Origin: Promethearchaeum sp.
Lineage (GTDB): Archaea > Asgardarchaeota > Lokiarchaeia > Sigyniarchaeales > Promethearchaeaceae
Direction: 5' to 3'
Length of the DNA stretch: 64,000 nt
Assembly: GCA_030612265.1 (NCBI GenBank)
Contig: JAUWOE010000001.1
Coordinates: 1 to 64,000, forward strand
The notes beneath the pieces are model-generated. The model had not been told where the DNA came from. It was given only the letters and a program-made list of their open reading frames with translations, and searched no databases. Position numbers and translations under genes: made by a program. Of this stretch, positions 8,264 to 17,548 are shown one piece after another. The stretch's first letter is position 1; each line of letters begins with the position of its first letter.

Positions 8264-10249
8264 TCATTTAATTTGCTTTGAAAACGATAAAATTGCCTTT
8301 TTCCGACTAGTTTTCTTTTTTCGACTAATTTTTTCGCTTTTTTGTTTAAAATGATCGAAAATTTTCTTTGCAAGTGATGATCCAGCAACGTCAGCTATTT
8401 GTTCTTCTGAAGCTTTTTTAATTTCCTTGACAGATCCAAAAAATGTAAGTAATTTCCTTTTTCTAGCGGGTCCAATTCCAGTAATATCATCAAGCTCGGA
8501 TTTTTTCTGACGCTTTTTGCGTAGTAATCGATGATAATTAATCGCAAACCTATGAGATTCATCTCTGAGTGCTTGCAAAATATGAAGGGATTCAGATTTT
8601 AACGGAAGTTCAATAAAACCTTGTTGCTCTGGAATTATTATTTTTGGGGGTTGATTTATTTCACTCCTTCCTTTAGGTTTACTCAAACCTATGTGCGGAA
8701 TTTCTTCAATTCCAAGATTCTTTAAAAGTTTATGCGCCATATTTAATTGCCCTTTCCCACCATCAACTACGATTAAATCTGGAAAATTATCATCTTTGAT
8801 TGCGCGTGTATATCTTCTGGTCATTACTTCTTTCATTGCTGCGATATCATCTGGTTTTTGAGTATTTTTAACTTTATATCTTCGATAATGGCTTTTGCTG
8901 GGTTTTCCTTCTACAAAACAGACCATCGATCCAACATAATCAGTTCCTTGAGTATGAGACATATCGAACGCCTCAATAATTAATGGAATTTCATCTAAAT
9001 TTAATATTTCTTTTAGATTTTTGAGACCTTTGATGATCCCTTTATGTACATCAAATTGATCCTTTTGGTTTACTAATAATTCGATATTTTTCCTGGCAAT
9101 CCTTTGAAGTCCAGCTGTTTTATCGTTTTCAGAGGGTTTACGAAAAACGACTACTTTTGAATTTTTTTTTTTAGAAAAATATGTAGATAAACCTTCAATT
9201 ACATCTTGTGGGATTTCATTTTTTGAAATTATTTCATTAGGTATTGGAATTTCTGGGCGCAAATAATGCTGCTTAAATAGTGATAAAAAATAATTTGACT
9301 TTGTTACTATTTTTTCACCAAGGTTTATTACATACGGGGTTTTTCCAATTAACCTCCCGTGTCTTACATGAAGAATGATAATTCCTGCTCTCTCTTTGGA
9401 ATAAAAACCTGCAACTATATCAAAATCTTTCCACACTGGTTTAGTAATATCTTTAATATCATGTCCTTTTTTCTCAATATAGTCAAGATCATAAGAAATT
9501 ATTGATTGCTCAACAGTAAAAATTTCTAATGCATTGAGTCGATCGCGCCAAACAGCTGCTTCTTCAAAATTTAATTTATTTGAAGCATCATCCATTTTAG
9601 TTTGTAGAGATTTTTGAATAGACTCAATATTTCCTATTAACATTTGTTCGATCCTATTAATATTCTCCATGTATTCTTTTTGATCAACTTTTTTACAACA
9701 CGGAGCGGGACATAAGTTAATTTGGTAATATATACAAGGGCGTGTTCTTTTATTACGAGTTGAATTATTTTTACAGGTACAATAAGGAAAAATTTTACGA
9801 ACAAATTTAATCAAGCGTTTAAGATCGCCTGTGTCAACAAATGGTCCAATGTATTTATGTTGCGTTCCGTGTCGTTCAGGATCGCGAATTATGGTAACTC
9901 TAGGGAATTTTTCATTAGTAATCCTAACCCAAGGATACGACTTATCATCTTTTGCTAAAGCATTGAAACGAGGTTGATGTTTTTTAATTAATTCATTCTC
10001 CAAAATTAGAGCTTCTGCTTCATTTTCTACTATAAACAGATCAATGTCATGTATTAAACTGACTAATTTTATTATTTTATTATTATAAATTGGATCTTCT
10101 TTCGGATTACGATCCTTCCAGTATGATACTACCCTTTTTTTAAGAGATTTTGCTTTCCCTATATATAAAATTTTTTCATTATCTTTAAAAAGATAAACTC
10201 CGGGCAGGTCTGGTATATTTTTTAATTTGAAATCTAGCTCTTCATTCAT
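8264..10249 (-). CDS. uvrC: UvrABC excinuclease subunit C
   Basis: UvrC makes the dual incisions in bacterial-type nucleotide excision repair with UvrA and UvrB. The 661-residue protein shows an N-terminal GIY-YIG nuclease domain (PGVYLFKD...ILYIGKAKSLKKRV, about 13-45), a Cys-rich region about 160-185 (CTCK...RPCIYYQ...CPAPCC) matching the Fe-S/Cys cluster of the family, a UVR helix pair (ASNKLNFEEAAVWRDRL), the RNase H-like endonuclease core (IEAFDMSHTQGTDYVGSMV, VVDGGKGQL) and a C-terminal helix-hairpin-helix (ITGIGPARKRKLL). The start ATG 10249 gives a standard N-terminus. An in-frame GTG at 10261 overlaps the stop of the upstream HEAT gene and is an alternative. uvrA and uvrB are not in the window. 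Bacterial-type repair genes in archaea are usually attributed to transfer. Confidence 0.95.
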   Translation of the reverse strand: MNEELDFKLKNIPDLPGVYLFKDNEKILYIGKAKSLKKRVVSYWKDRNPKEDPIYNNKIIKLVSLIHDIDLFIVENEAEALILENELIKKHQPRFNALAKDDKSYPWVRITNEKFPRVTIIRDPERHGTQHKYIGPFVDTGDLKRLIKFVRKIFPYCTCKNNSTRNKRTRPCIYYQINLCPAPCCKKVDQKEYMENINRIEQMLIGNIESIQKSLQTKMDDASNKLNFEEAAVWRDRLNALEIFTVEQSIISYDLDYIEKKGHDIKDITKPVWKDFDIVAGFYSKERAGIIILHVRHGRLIGKTPYVINLGEKIVTKSNYFLSLFKQHYLRPEIPIPNEIISKNEIPQDVIEGLSTYFSKKKNSKVVVFRKPSENDKTAGLQRIARKNIELLVNQKDQFDVHKGIIKGLKNLKEILNLDEIPLIIEAFDMSHTQGTDYVGSMVCFVEGKPSKSHYRRYKVKNTQKPDDIAAMKEVMTRRYTRAIKDDNFPDLIVVDGGKGQLNMAHKLLKNLGIEEIPHIGLSKPKGRSEINQPPKIIIPEQQGFIELPLKSESLHILQALRDESHRFAINYHRLLRKKRQKKSELDDITGIGPARKRKLLTFFGSVKEIKKASEEQIADVAGSSLAKKIFDHFKQKSEKISRKKKTSRKKAILSFSKQIK

Positions 10250-10257
10250 TGCTAATT

Positions 10258-12951
10258 TCACAATAACTCAAGATCATCATCATTTTTTGGAATTTTTAAA
10301 TTATATGAGCAAATACCTTCAGTAAATTCATTTTGTAAAATAGAATCTATAGTTTGATTTGGTAAATAAACTCCAGTTCCACCAAATTGACCCGTGTTTA
10401 CTAAAAATACAGGTTTACTAGTCTCATTTGCAAGATTTTGAATATCTTTTAGAGTTGAATCATGTAAATATCCATTATTTAGGAGTATTGCAAAATCCAA
10501 ACTTTTCTCACGGAATATAAATGGTAAATATTGTAAATATTCGACAATATCTTGCCCTATAAGAATGGAAAATTTCCCAAAGGGGGAATTGAATAATTTA
10601 AATATGGGAGGAATTGTAGGTTCAATGTTCTCTTTCCATTCTCCGATAAACTTCTCCGAAGGAGGAAGAATTGTTTGAGAATTTTTTTGTTGAAAGGTGA
10701 ATTTATCCAATAATGGCCCAATAAGATAAGCGCGATTAAAATATGACCCTTTTTCAGCCATAGATTCGATACCCGCAATTATAAAGAAATTAAATCGATC
10801 AGCAAATTGTTGCAATTTATCTAAATAAGAATATGGAACAGTATTTTCTGGAAAAATAACTAATTTTTGATTTTCATATATTGTATCATCAAGATATCCA
10901 ATAATTTTGGGTTTTGCACGCATTTGAATAGATTCGTTTGTAAATTGAAGTATCCTGGAATGTCTATATATATTGTAATCGTAATATCTCTTAATATATT
11001 TCTCCCATAAATCTCTTGGTTCTTCAATAAAACTTTCTCTTTTAATCCCTTTTTGCAATTGTATTAAGGCTATGGGAGCGGGCTCATTTTGATCTAATTT
11101 AATTTTGGTTCCAAAATCAACTTCTTCTAAATTAAAATTCCTTTCTTTCTTTGATGAAATCCTGATTGTAACAGAACTATCATTCATTGCAGGTTCAATG
11201 TCACTACTTATATCATCCACTGAGGAAATTAAACTTTCAATAACTTTAACTGATTTTTTTGTTTTTTCTTCCATACGTAATTCTAAAGGCTCTAATTGTA
11301 AGATTTTATTGGCAATCTCATTCACTTCTTCCTTTAATTTCTCCATTTCAGCAATGGATTGGTCTAGAGCTAACCCTCGTTTATCAATCATAGTAAATTT
11401 CTCATTTAATTTATCTTGGGACTCGTTTAATATTTCTCGACTCTCTTCAGGTAATTTTTTAGCTAATAGCAATAATTGTAATCCAAAATCCCTGTAATAT
11501 TGTATGAATTGCTCCTTTGTTTTGCTTAGAAAAATAGAATTAAAAACTTGCAGTAATTTCCAATAGTTATAAGAAAGAAATGTTTGATTTCCAATCATTT
11601 TTGCGGATAATTCTAAGTTCTCATAAATCGAATCAAATTCGGAAGTGTAATCTTTGTATTCGCCCTTTGAAATAGAATCAATTAAACCACAACCAATTGC
11701 GCATGCTTGATAAATACTTTGATGGTAGTCCCAAGTTAAAGTCTCTGTAGCTGCTTTTTCATAATAAGATTGCGCTTTTTTAAACGAACCCCCTGATATT
11801 GCAATCTTTGCTAATGATTCTGCCGAATTGGAACGAACCTTTAAATCTTTATCAGATAAAGCTTTTGATAATGGTCTAATTGCAGATGAGGCAATAAATT
11901 TCTTGGTTATTCCTCCATGAGTGGTCTGCCCTTCTATTTTTCCTAGTGCTAATGCTATAGTTGCACGAACTTTGGGATCTTTGTCTTTTTTAAGCTGACT
12001 TATTAGTGGTTTTGTTGCAGTTGAATCACCTAATAGACCTAAGGAATGAGCAGCTTGCTCCCGAACTTCTTCTTCATTATCTTTTAAAATTTCTATTAAA
12101 ACTTTAACTGCAGACTCATCTCCCAGACTCCCTAAAGCCTTACAAGCAGTTTGACGGATTTCCTTATTAGGATCCTTCAAACGAGTAATAAATGATATTA
12201 CAATATGTTGATCTCGCATTCCCATCAACGATGTTGCTGCAGCACGTTGGACCGATGGATCTTCATCATCAAGAAGTTTTATCGCAGGTTCTATTATTTC
12301 TGAACTTTTCAAAGATCCTAGGGATATTATAGTGTATTGCCTGATTTTTGGATTTGGGGAAGATAAGAGTTTTTTTAAAGGTGAAATAATCTTTTTATCC
12401 CCAAATTTTCCTAATGTTAAAATCGCCATTTGTTGTACTGGAAAACTATCTTTTAAACGTTCGATGATTGGGTCGATTGCACGTTGATCTCCAATTTGAC
12501 CTAATGCCATTATTGAATTTATCTTTACTTCTTCATCTCTATCTTCTAGTGCATCAATTAAGGGGAATAAGCTATTTTTATCTTCAATCAATCCTAGTGC
12601 GGTTACAGTTGCGACTCTAATATTATTATCAGCATCATTTAGCATTTTAATTAATGGTTTTGTTCCTCTGATTGAACGAAATTCTCCAAGAGTTTTTATT
12701 GCAGCCAATTGAACGTCTTTTACTTCATCACCCAAGCAATTAATAATTGGATCTATTATTGTATCGATTTCTCCCAAAGCACTTAAAGTTAAAATTGTGG
12801 CTTCTCGAATCTTACCGTTTTTATCTAAAAGATATTTCATAAGATGATCAACTAAATTGGGATCATACATCATTCCTAACCTTTTAATCGTTAGAAGTCG
12901 GGTGTCATCATCGCCATCTAGTTGTTTGAGTAATGCTTGAATTTCGGTCAC
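10258..12951 (-). CDS. HEAT/PBS-lyase repeat protein fused to a nitrilase-like domain without catalytic Cys
   Basis: This 897-residue protein starts at GTG 12951. Residues about 1-390 are about eleven tandem HEAT/EZ repeats of 31 residues, with the recurring pattern VRxxAxxALGxLGDxxAVxPLIxxLKD. A helical middle follows, with a coiled stretch near residues 515-590. Residues about 640-890 resemble the carbon-nitrogen hydrolase (nitrilase) fold: IFPENTVP near 702 supplies the usual Glu, but the nucleophile motif (normally I-C-x-D) reads LIGQDI near 799, so Cys is replaced by Gly. It is therefore probably catalytically dead, or binds rather than cleaves a ligand. The HEAT solenoid suggests scaffolding of protein partners. 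It is the upstream gene of uvrC, with abutting ends. Function unknown. Confidence 0.8.
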   Translation of the reverse strand: MTEIQALLKQLDGDDDTRLLTIKRLGMMYDPNLVDHLMKYLLDKNGKIREATILTLSALGEIDTIIDPIINCLGDEVKDVQLAAIKTLGEFRSIRGTKPLIKMLNDADNNIRVATVTALGLIEDKNSLFPLIDALEDRDEEVKINSIMALGQIGDQRAIDPIIERLKDSFPVQQMAILTLGKFGDKKIISPLKKLLSSPNPKIRQYTIISLGSLKSSEIIEPAIKLLDDEDPSVQRAAATSLMGMRDQHIVISFITRLKDPNKEIRQTACKALGSLGDESAVKVLIEILKDNEEEVREQAAHSLGLLGDSTATKPLISQLKKDKDPKVRATIALALGKIEGQTTHGGITKKFIASSAIRPLSKALSDKDLKVRSNSAESLAKIAISGGSFKKAQSYYEKAATETLTWDYHQSIYQACAIGCGLIDSISKGEYKDYTSEFDSIYENLELSAKMIGNQTFLSYNYWKLLQVFNSIFLSKTKEQFIQYYRDFGLQLLLLAKKLPEESREILNESQDKLNEKFTMIDKRGLALDQSIAEMEKLKEEVNEIANKILQLEPLELRMEEKTKKSVKVIESLISSVDDISSDIEPAMNDSSVTIRISSKKERNFNLEEVDFGTKIKLDQNEPAPIALIQLQKGIKRESFIEEPRDLWEKYIKRYYDYNIYRHSRILQFTNESIQMRAKPKIIGYLDDTIYENQKLVIFPENTVPYSYLDKLQQFADRFNFFIIAGIESMAEKGSYFNRAYLIGPLLDKFTFQQKNSQTILPPSEKFIGEWKENIEPTIPPIFKLFNSPFGKFSILIGQDIVEYLQYLPFIFREKSLDFAILLNNGYLHDSTLKDIQNLANETSKPVFLVNTGQFGGTGVYLPNQTIDSILQNEFTEGICSYNLKIPKNDDDLELL

Positions 12952-13030
12952 ATTTAAAAAATTAAGTTTAAAAACTTAAATTCCTTTTGTAAGGAAATTT
13001 TTTTTATAAAGAAAGTTTATTGAATTTAGT

Positions 13031-13333
13031 ATGCCGTTTTGGAAGAAATTAAGAAAGAAAAAAACTTCATCAATAAAAATTTGCCCCAAATGCGAAAAAC
13101 CCTCATTATATAGAGCTCATAATATGGGGTGGACAATTACCGAAATGTATCAATGTCGTGAATGCGATTACCAAGGTGCATTTTATCTTGAAATTGAACC
13201 CGACGAAACTGGTGAAAATTTTGCTAATCTTGATAAATTAAAAAAAATGTACCCTGATGATATCGATAAAAGTACCGTTATTGATATTGATGAAAAAACC
13301 TTGAATGAACCTCATTCTTTGGACAAGGATTAA
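13031..13333 (+). CDS. Small zinc-ribbon protein
   Basis: This 100-residue protein begins with a basic stretch (WKKLRKKKT) and then a zinc ribbon at about 18-55: CPKC, about 24 residues, then CREC. The ribbon resembles those in transcription- and RNA-associated archaeal proteins (GWTITEMYQCRECDYQGAF). The tail is acidic. It is cytoplasmic, with no membrane segment. It is divergent from the HEAT-nitrilase gene and convergent with the E1-like gene, whose end lies 2 bp away. Nucleic-acid or protein binding is inferred from the ribbon; the partner is unknown. Confidence 0.75.
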   Translation: MPFWKKLRKKKTSSIKICPKCEKPSLYRAHNMGWTITEMYQCRECDYQGAFYLEIEPDETGENFANLDKLKKMYPDDIDKSTVIDIDEKTLNEPHSLDKD

Positions 13334-13335
13334 TA

Positions 13336-14076
13336 TCAATGCTTAAGTTGGCATACACATTTTGGATTTTTTTTAATTGGAATAAGTGTAAAATCTCCCG
13401 AATCCAAGCTAATCATTAATAAATTATTTGTTATCCTTTTTCCTCGTTTAAGAAGACCTTTAAGAACCTCATTTGCTTCAAGAGAACCTACGACACCACA
13501 AGTAGGAGACATAATAGGAATTGGCTTTGATTTATCAGTATTAGGTATATCTCCAAAAATGCATCGATAACACGCTGTTTCATGAGGATCTACTGAGATT
13601 AATTGTCCATCAAATCCTTGAATCCCTGCGATCGTGAAGGGAATATTAAATTTTATCCCTAAATCGTTAATAAGAAATTTTGTTTCAAAATTATCAGAAG
13701 CATCAACAATATAATCAATTTGCGTGTTTTTAAGATAATTTTCTCCACTTTCTTCCGTAAAACGTTCTTTAATTAGAGTTATTTTTGTATTTGGATTTAA
13801 TTTATTAAGAACAGATTTAGCGAGAACAGCTTTTGATTGATTGACTTCTTCTGTTTTATAGAGAATTTGACGCCCTAAATTGGATAGGGAGAGAAAATCA
13901 TTTTCAAATAAAATTAATTCACCAATTCCAGATGATACAAGATAGAAAGATAGCGGGGATCCCAGCCCTCCTGCACCAACTTGCAGCACTTTTTTTTGTT
14001 TGAGTAATTCTTGGCCATTTTTTCCAATGATTAGGAGTTGACTTTGATACCTTTCCATTTCGTTGCTTGTGAGCAT
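13336..14076 (-). CDS. E1-like ThiF/MoeB/HesA adenylyltransferase
   Basis: This enzyme is expected to adenylate the C-terminal Gly of a ubiquitin-like or sulfur-carrier protein. The 246-residue protein has the Rossmann ATP site VGAGGLGSPLS, an Arg-containing NLGRQIL motif, DASDNFETKFLIND, a first zinc pair CYRC, the PTCGVVGS loop around the catalytic-Cys position, and a terminal CVC supplying the second metal pair. Length and motifs fit MoeB/ThiF/UbaA rather than eukaryotic E1. Two in-frame starts are possible; ATG 14076 sits at the right distance from a TATA box to be leaderless, while ATG 14085 is slightly longer. Partners in the window that fit are the MoaD/SAMP-like protein at 53.7 kb and TtuA at 16.5 kb. 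Confidence 0.88.
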   Translation of the reverse strand: MLTSNEMERYQSQLLIIGKNGQELLKQKKVLQVGAGGLGSPLSFYLVSSGIGELILFENDFLSLSNLGRQILYKTEEVNQSKAVLAKSVLNKLNPNTKITLIKERFTEESGENYLKNTQIDYIVDASDNFETKFLINDLGIKFNIPFTIAGIQGFDGQLISVDPHETACYRCIFGDIPNTDKSKPIPIMSPTCGVVGSLEANEVLKGLLKRGKRITNNLLMISLDSGDFTLIPIKKNPKCVCQLKH

Positions 14077-14098
14077 ATTTATCATCAATTATTTCTAA

Positions 14099-14107
14099 CT
14101 TATATAA
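14099..14107 (-). promoter_or_regulatory. TATA box for the E1-like gene
   Basis: TTATATAAG on the minus strand is centred about 27 bp before ATG 14076. It supports 14076 over the upstream ATG 14085 as the leaderless start. Confidence 0.6.
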
Positions 14108-14136
14108 CAATAGCAAAATTTTTCCAATATTTCTTA

Positions 14137-14145
14137 TTTATATAA
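14137..14145 (+). promoter_or_regulatory. TATA box for pus10
   Basis: TTTATATAA is centred about 34 bp before ATG 14175 and only about 7 bp before GTG 14148. A TATA box this close would put the transcription start downstream of the GTG, so ATG 14175 is preferred. Confidence 0.6.
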
Positions 14146-14174
14146 TTGTGGAAAATAAATCCGATTCTGATGAT

Positions 14175-15662
14175 ATGGAAGAAGAAGAATTACCAATCAA
14201 TTTTAAAAATGTCTCTCCATCTATCTATCAAAAAACAATCGAAATTCTCAAATATTATTACTTATGCAATGAATGTCTCGGGCGTCAATTTTCGTATTTA
14301 GGGACAGCTACTTCAAATTTAGAGCGCGCCCATGCAATCTTATTGGGTATTACAATGGAATGTCATTTATTATTGGTAAAAACTACTTATCAAGAAAGGT
14401 TTACATTATATGACCAAAATCCGATTGAAATTTTAGACTTATTAGTTAGAAAAGCTGATTTTTTCCCTGCAAAAAAGATATTCGAGCAATTTAAAGAAAA
14501 GGAATTTTTATTCTCAACAATATCAAATTTTCCAGAACAAAATGAATTTAGATGCCAATTATGCGATAATTTCCTTTTACCTAATAAAATTAACGAAATA
14601 TGTAAATCAATTGATTTGAAGGCTAGAGATTATGAATTTCCTGACTTTTTAATAGGAACTCACCTGAACGCAGCCCAAGCAGATAAAGAAGACGAATTGC
14701 GAGCAAAATTTAATTTGAAAAATGGTGAATCGTTTAAAGCTAATTTAAATCGTCTGATTGGTAAAAAATTACAAGAATTATGGAAAAAACAACCAAAATT
14801 TGAACAACCTGGACTAATGATAACAATTAATTTAGAAAAAAAAGAAAAAATTGATATAAATCTTCGATCGTTACCATTATATTTTAGAGGACGGTATAAA
14901 AAATGGGTAAGGGATTTACCACAAACTCATTGGCATTGTTTTGAATGTCGTGGTAAAGGATTCAATAAATTCACTAAGAAAATTTGTACCGAATGTGGAG
15001 GAACTGGCGACAAATATCCAAGTTCAATTCATGATTTAATTGGAAACGAATTTATCAAGGCAACCAAAGGAGAATTAGCACTTTTTCATGGAGCGGGCAG
15101 AGAAGATATTGATGCTCGCTGTTTAGGATCGGGGCGTTCATTCATTATTGAAATTAGAAATCCAAAAATTAGAAATGTAGATCTAATAGAAGTTGCTCAA
15201 ATTTTAAATGAGAAAAATAAAACTAAAATCTTTGTAGACTCACTTTTACCAACAACAAAAAAAGATATTGTAGAAATAAAAAAAAATTCTGAATTTTTAA
15301 GGAAGAACTATAATGCACTAGTATATTTCGCACAGCCAATCTCTGAAATTGAATTTAAAGAAAAATTACAAAAAGCTAAAGAAATTCTAAATGAAACGAT
15401 AATTAATCAACGCACACCTCTTAGAGTTGTCCATAGACGTTCTGATAAAACTCGAAAGAAGAAAATTTATTCAATTACAGGCAAATATGTTGATTCAAGA
15501 CATGGCTTTTTCAAAATAAATTCTCAAGGTGGAACTTATATAAAAGAGTTGATCCATGGAGATAATGGGAGAACCATTCCTTCTCTTTCAAAAATATATG
15601 GTTATCCAATGCTATGTGTCGAACTTGATGTAATTCAAATAGAAGAAAACGAAAAAGATTAA
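14175..15662 (+). CDS. pus10: tRNA pseudouridine synthase Pus10
   Basis: Pus10 converts U54/U55 in the T-arm of archaeal tRNA to pseudouridine. The protein (495 residues from ATG 14175) has an N-terminal zinc module with CNECLGRQF and CQLC, a THUMP-like section, and a C-terminal catalytic domain with ALFHGAGREDIDARCLGSGR, which contains the catalytic Asp. HRRSDKTRKKKIY and the C-terminal GTYIKELIHGDNGRT stretch are also characteristic. Between them is a second Cys pair set (CFECRGKGF, CTECGGTG) resembling a DnaJ-type ribbon. Length fits archaeal Pus10. A GTG at 14148 would add nine residues but sits too close to the TATA box. It is divergent from the E1-like gene. Confidence 0.93.
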   Translation: MEEEELPINFKNVSPSIYQKTIEILKYYYLCNECLGRQFSYLGTATSNLERAHAILLGITMECHLLLVKTTYQERFTLYDQNPIEILDLLVRKADFFPAKKIFEQFKEKEFLFSTISNFPEQNEFRCQLCDNFLLPNKINEICKSIDLKARDYEFPDFLIGTHLNAAQADKEDELRAKFNLKNGESFKANLNRLIGKKLQELWKKQPKFEQPGLMITINLEKKEKIDINLRSLPLYFRGRYKKWVRDLPQTHWHCFECRGKGFNKFTKKICTECGGTGDKYPSSIHDLIGNEFIKATKGELALFHGAGREDIDARCLGSGRSFIIEIRNPKIRNVDLIEVAQILNEKNKTKIFVDSLLPTTKKDIVEIKKNSEFLRKNYNALVYFAQPISEIEFKEKLQKAKEILNETIINQRTPLRVVHRRSDKTRKKKIYSITGKYVDSRHGFFKINSQGGTYIKELIHGDNGRTIPSLSKIYGYPMLCVELDVIQIEENEKD

Positions 15663-15664
15663 AT

Positions 15665-16489
15665 TTATTTCGGTTTCCGTGCTTTAATTGAAATTATTAA
15701 TGGTATTTCTTGTTTCAGAGTTTGAAAACGCCAAAAACCATCATTGTCTTTCTTCATATCTGGATGTTTCGAAAAAAATCCATATGGAAATTCGTGTAGA
15801 TATTCGATTTGAAGCCCTGCACTTATTAAGGAATTTACAATTTCAGAAATGCTATGCGGCCACTCATAGCCAGTTTTATTTTCTAAAATTGTCCCTTCAC
15901 CTTCCACATCTGTATATGTTCCGTCTTCTTCATATTTTAACGGTTCTCCATCTTTTGATGTATAGGGATACTTTAAAACAAGATTATCCTTTATTTCATA
16001 ATCAATCATATCGGTAAATGGATGAGATTCAACAATATAGAAAACTCCACCAGGTTTTAAGCATAAATAGATGATTTCAGCCCATTTTTCTAAGTTGGGA
16101 AGCCAGCAAAGAACACCATATGATGTGAAAACAATATCAAATTGCTCGGATATTTTTTTTGGAATATCATATATATTAGTTTGAATAAAATTGGCGGGAA
16201 TATCAAGTTCTTTACTTAGTTCTTTGGCCTTTATTATTGCTTTTTCAGAAAAATCTATTCCAGTGACTTTAGCTCCTAAACGCGCCCAGGAAAGTGTATC
16301 AAGACCAAAATGGCATTGCAAATGTAAAAGTGATTTACCATTTACAGCCCCTAACTCTTCAACTTCGATAGGTAATAAAGATGTTTTCCCCGATTTAAAT
16401 CCTTTTAAGTCGTAAAATTTAGATTTGGCGTGAATTTTAACAACTTCGTCCCAGCGTTTTTTATTTGCTTCAAAAAATTTTTCATTCAT
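15665..16489 (-). CDS. Class I SAM-dependent methyltransferase
   Basis: This 274-residue cytoplasmic enzyme has the Rossmann-fold SAM site motif I as LLHLQCHFGLDTLSWARLGAKVTGIDFS (Asp ends strand 2), then FDIVFTSYGVLCWLPNLEKW (motif IV) and LKPGGVFYIVESHP (motif VI). This pattern is common in small-molecule methyltransferases of the UbiE/Methyltransf_11/25 type. The substrate cannot be read. The frame is open further to a TTG at 16501, but ATG 16489 gives the natural start. It ends 2 bp from pus10 (convergent) and is divergent from ttuA with only 27 bp between starts, so the two promoters overlap. Confidence 0.85.
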   Translation of the reverse strand: MNEKFFEANKKRWDEVVKIHAKSKFYDLKGFKSGKTSLLPIEVEELGAVNGKSLLHLQCHFGLDTLSWARLGAKVTGIDFSEKAIIKAKELSKELDIPANFIQTNIYDIPKKISEQFDIVFTSYGVLCWLPNLEKWAEIIYLCLKPGGVFYIVESHPFTDMIDYEIKDNLVLKYPYTSKDGEPLKYEEDGTYTDVEGEGTILENKTGYEWPHSISEIVNSLISAGLQIEYLHEFPYGFFSKHPDMKKDNDGFWRFQTLKQEIPLIISIKARKPK

Positions 16490-16516
16490 ATTTATTGTCA
16501 AAGAAAAAAAATTTCA

Positions 16517-17548
16517 ATGTTTAATAATTATTTTGAATATTGCATGAAAAATTGTAAATTCTGCTCGCAACCAGCAGTAATATTGATCCCATTAAATAAA
16601 ATGCCCCTCTGTAAGATCCATTTCATTAGTTATATTCATGATCGCGTAAAGAAAACTATTAAACAATATAATCTAATTACAGCTGATGATAAGGTTCTTG
16701 TGGCTTTGAGTGGTGGAAAAGATTCTCAAACACTTTTAACAATTCTTCATGAAATTTACAACAAAGATATCCAAATTGAAGCATTATATATCAACGTAGG
16801 AATTGATCCAAAAAACTATTCCCGTGATTCATATAAAGTTGCTAAAGATCTCTGTGGTAGATTAGAAATCCCCTTCAATAAGATAGATATTAGAAATGAA
16901 ATTGATTTTGATATCGACACGGTTCATAAACTAGGGTTACTACAAAGAGGGGGGAAACATAGAAAAAAAAGTGGAAGGTTTAGGGGAGAATGTTCCTATT
17001 GTGGCTTATTCAAGAGATATTTTATCAATAAATTTGCAGTGCTTGGCAATTTTACAAAAGTCGCAACGGGTCATAATTTAACTGATGAGGCTACTCAATT
17101 AATGGGAAATTTTTTCAATGTTGATATGGAATTAATGAGTAGAGCAGGCCCCACAACAATAACCGATGTTAAAGGGCTGGTTACTCGTATCAAGCCATTA
17201 TTTTTCATTTATGAGCAAGAAATTGTAATGTATGCATATTATGCAAATATCGCTCATTTATCAACTGAATGTGAGTATGCTACTGATTCTCCTTCACAAA
17301 ATATCAAACAATCCTTGCTTAAAATCGAAGAATTTCGGCGAGGAACAATGTTTTATATGGTTAAGAAATTCAAAGAAAAATTAAAACCTACTTTATTTGG
17401 AACAATTTCTGAAGAAAAAAAAGCCGAAAAAACATGCAGTGAATGTGGAATGGGAACTTACATGGAAATTTGTGCATTTTGTAGAACCAAAAAAAGATTA
17501 CAAGAGCAAATACAAAACAGTACTATGCTCAGATATGTTGATGAATGA
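16517..17548 (+). CDS. ttuA: tRNA 2-thiouridine synthetase, TtuA/Ncs6 family
   Basis: TtuA-family enzymes activate tRNA uridine with ATP and insert sulfur supplied by a ubiquitin-like carrier. The 343-residue protein has an N-terminal zinc finger (CKFC...CKIHF), the PP-loop ATP site ALSGGKDSQTLL, a central CSYC pair and a later Cys in STECEYA that match the Fe-S cluster ligands of TtuA, and a C-terminal zinc ribbon (CSECGMGTYMEICAFC). ATG 16517 is chosen because the longer frame overlaps the divergent methyltransferase; ATG 16544 just before the first zinc pair is possible. It overlaps the RWD-JAMM gene by 4 bp (ATGA), implying translational coupling. The exact tRNA position (U34 for Ncs6, U54 for TtuA) cannot be decided by eye. 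Confidence 0.9.
   Translation: MFNNYFEYCMKNCKFCSQPAVILIPLNKMPLCKIHFISYIHDRVKKTIKQYNLITADDKVLVALSGGKDSQTLLTILHEIYNKDIQIEALYINVGIDPKNYSRDSYKVAKDLCGRLEIPFNKIDIRNEIDFDIDTVHKLGLLQRGGKHRKKSGRFRGECSYCGLFKRYFINKFAVLGNFTKVATGHNLTDEATQLMGNFFNVDMELMSRAGPTTITDVKGLVTRIKPLFFIYEQEIVMYAYYANIAHLSTECEYATDSPSQNIKQSLLKIEEFRRGTMFYMVKKFKEKLKPTLFGTISEEKKAEKTCSECGMGTYMEICAFCRTKKRLQEQIQNSTMLRYVDE

Noticed and set aside
16430-16516. Upstream extension of ttuA into the methyltransferase start
   Set aside because: It would overlap a divergent gene, adds a hydrophobic stretch unlike TtuA, and ATG 16517 is better placed.
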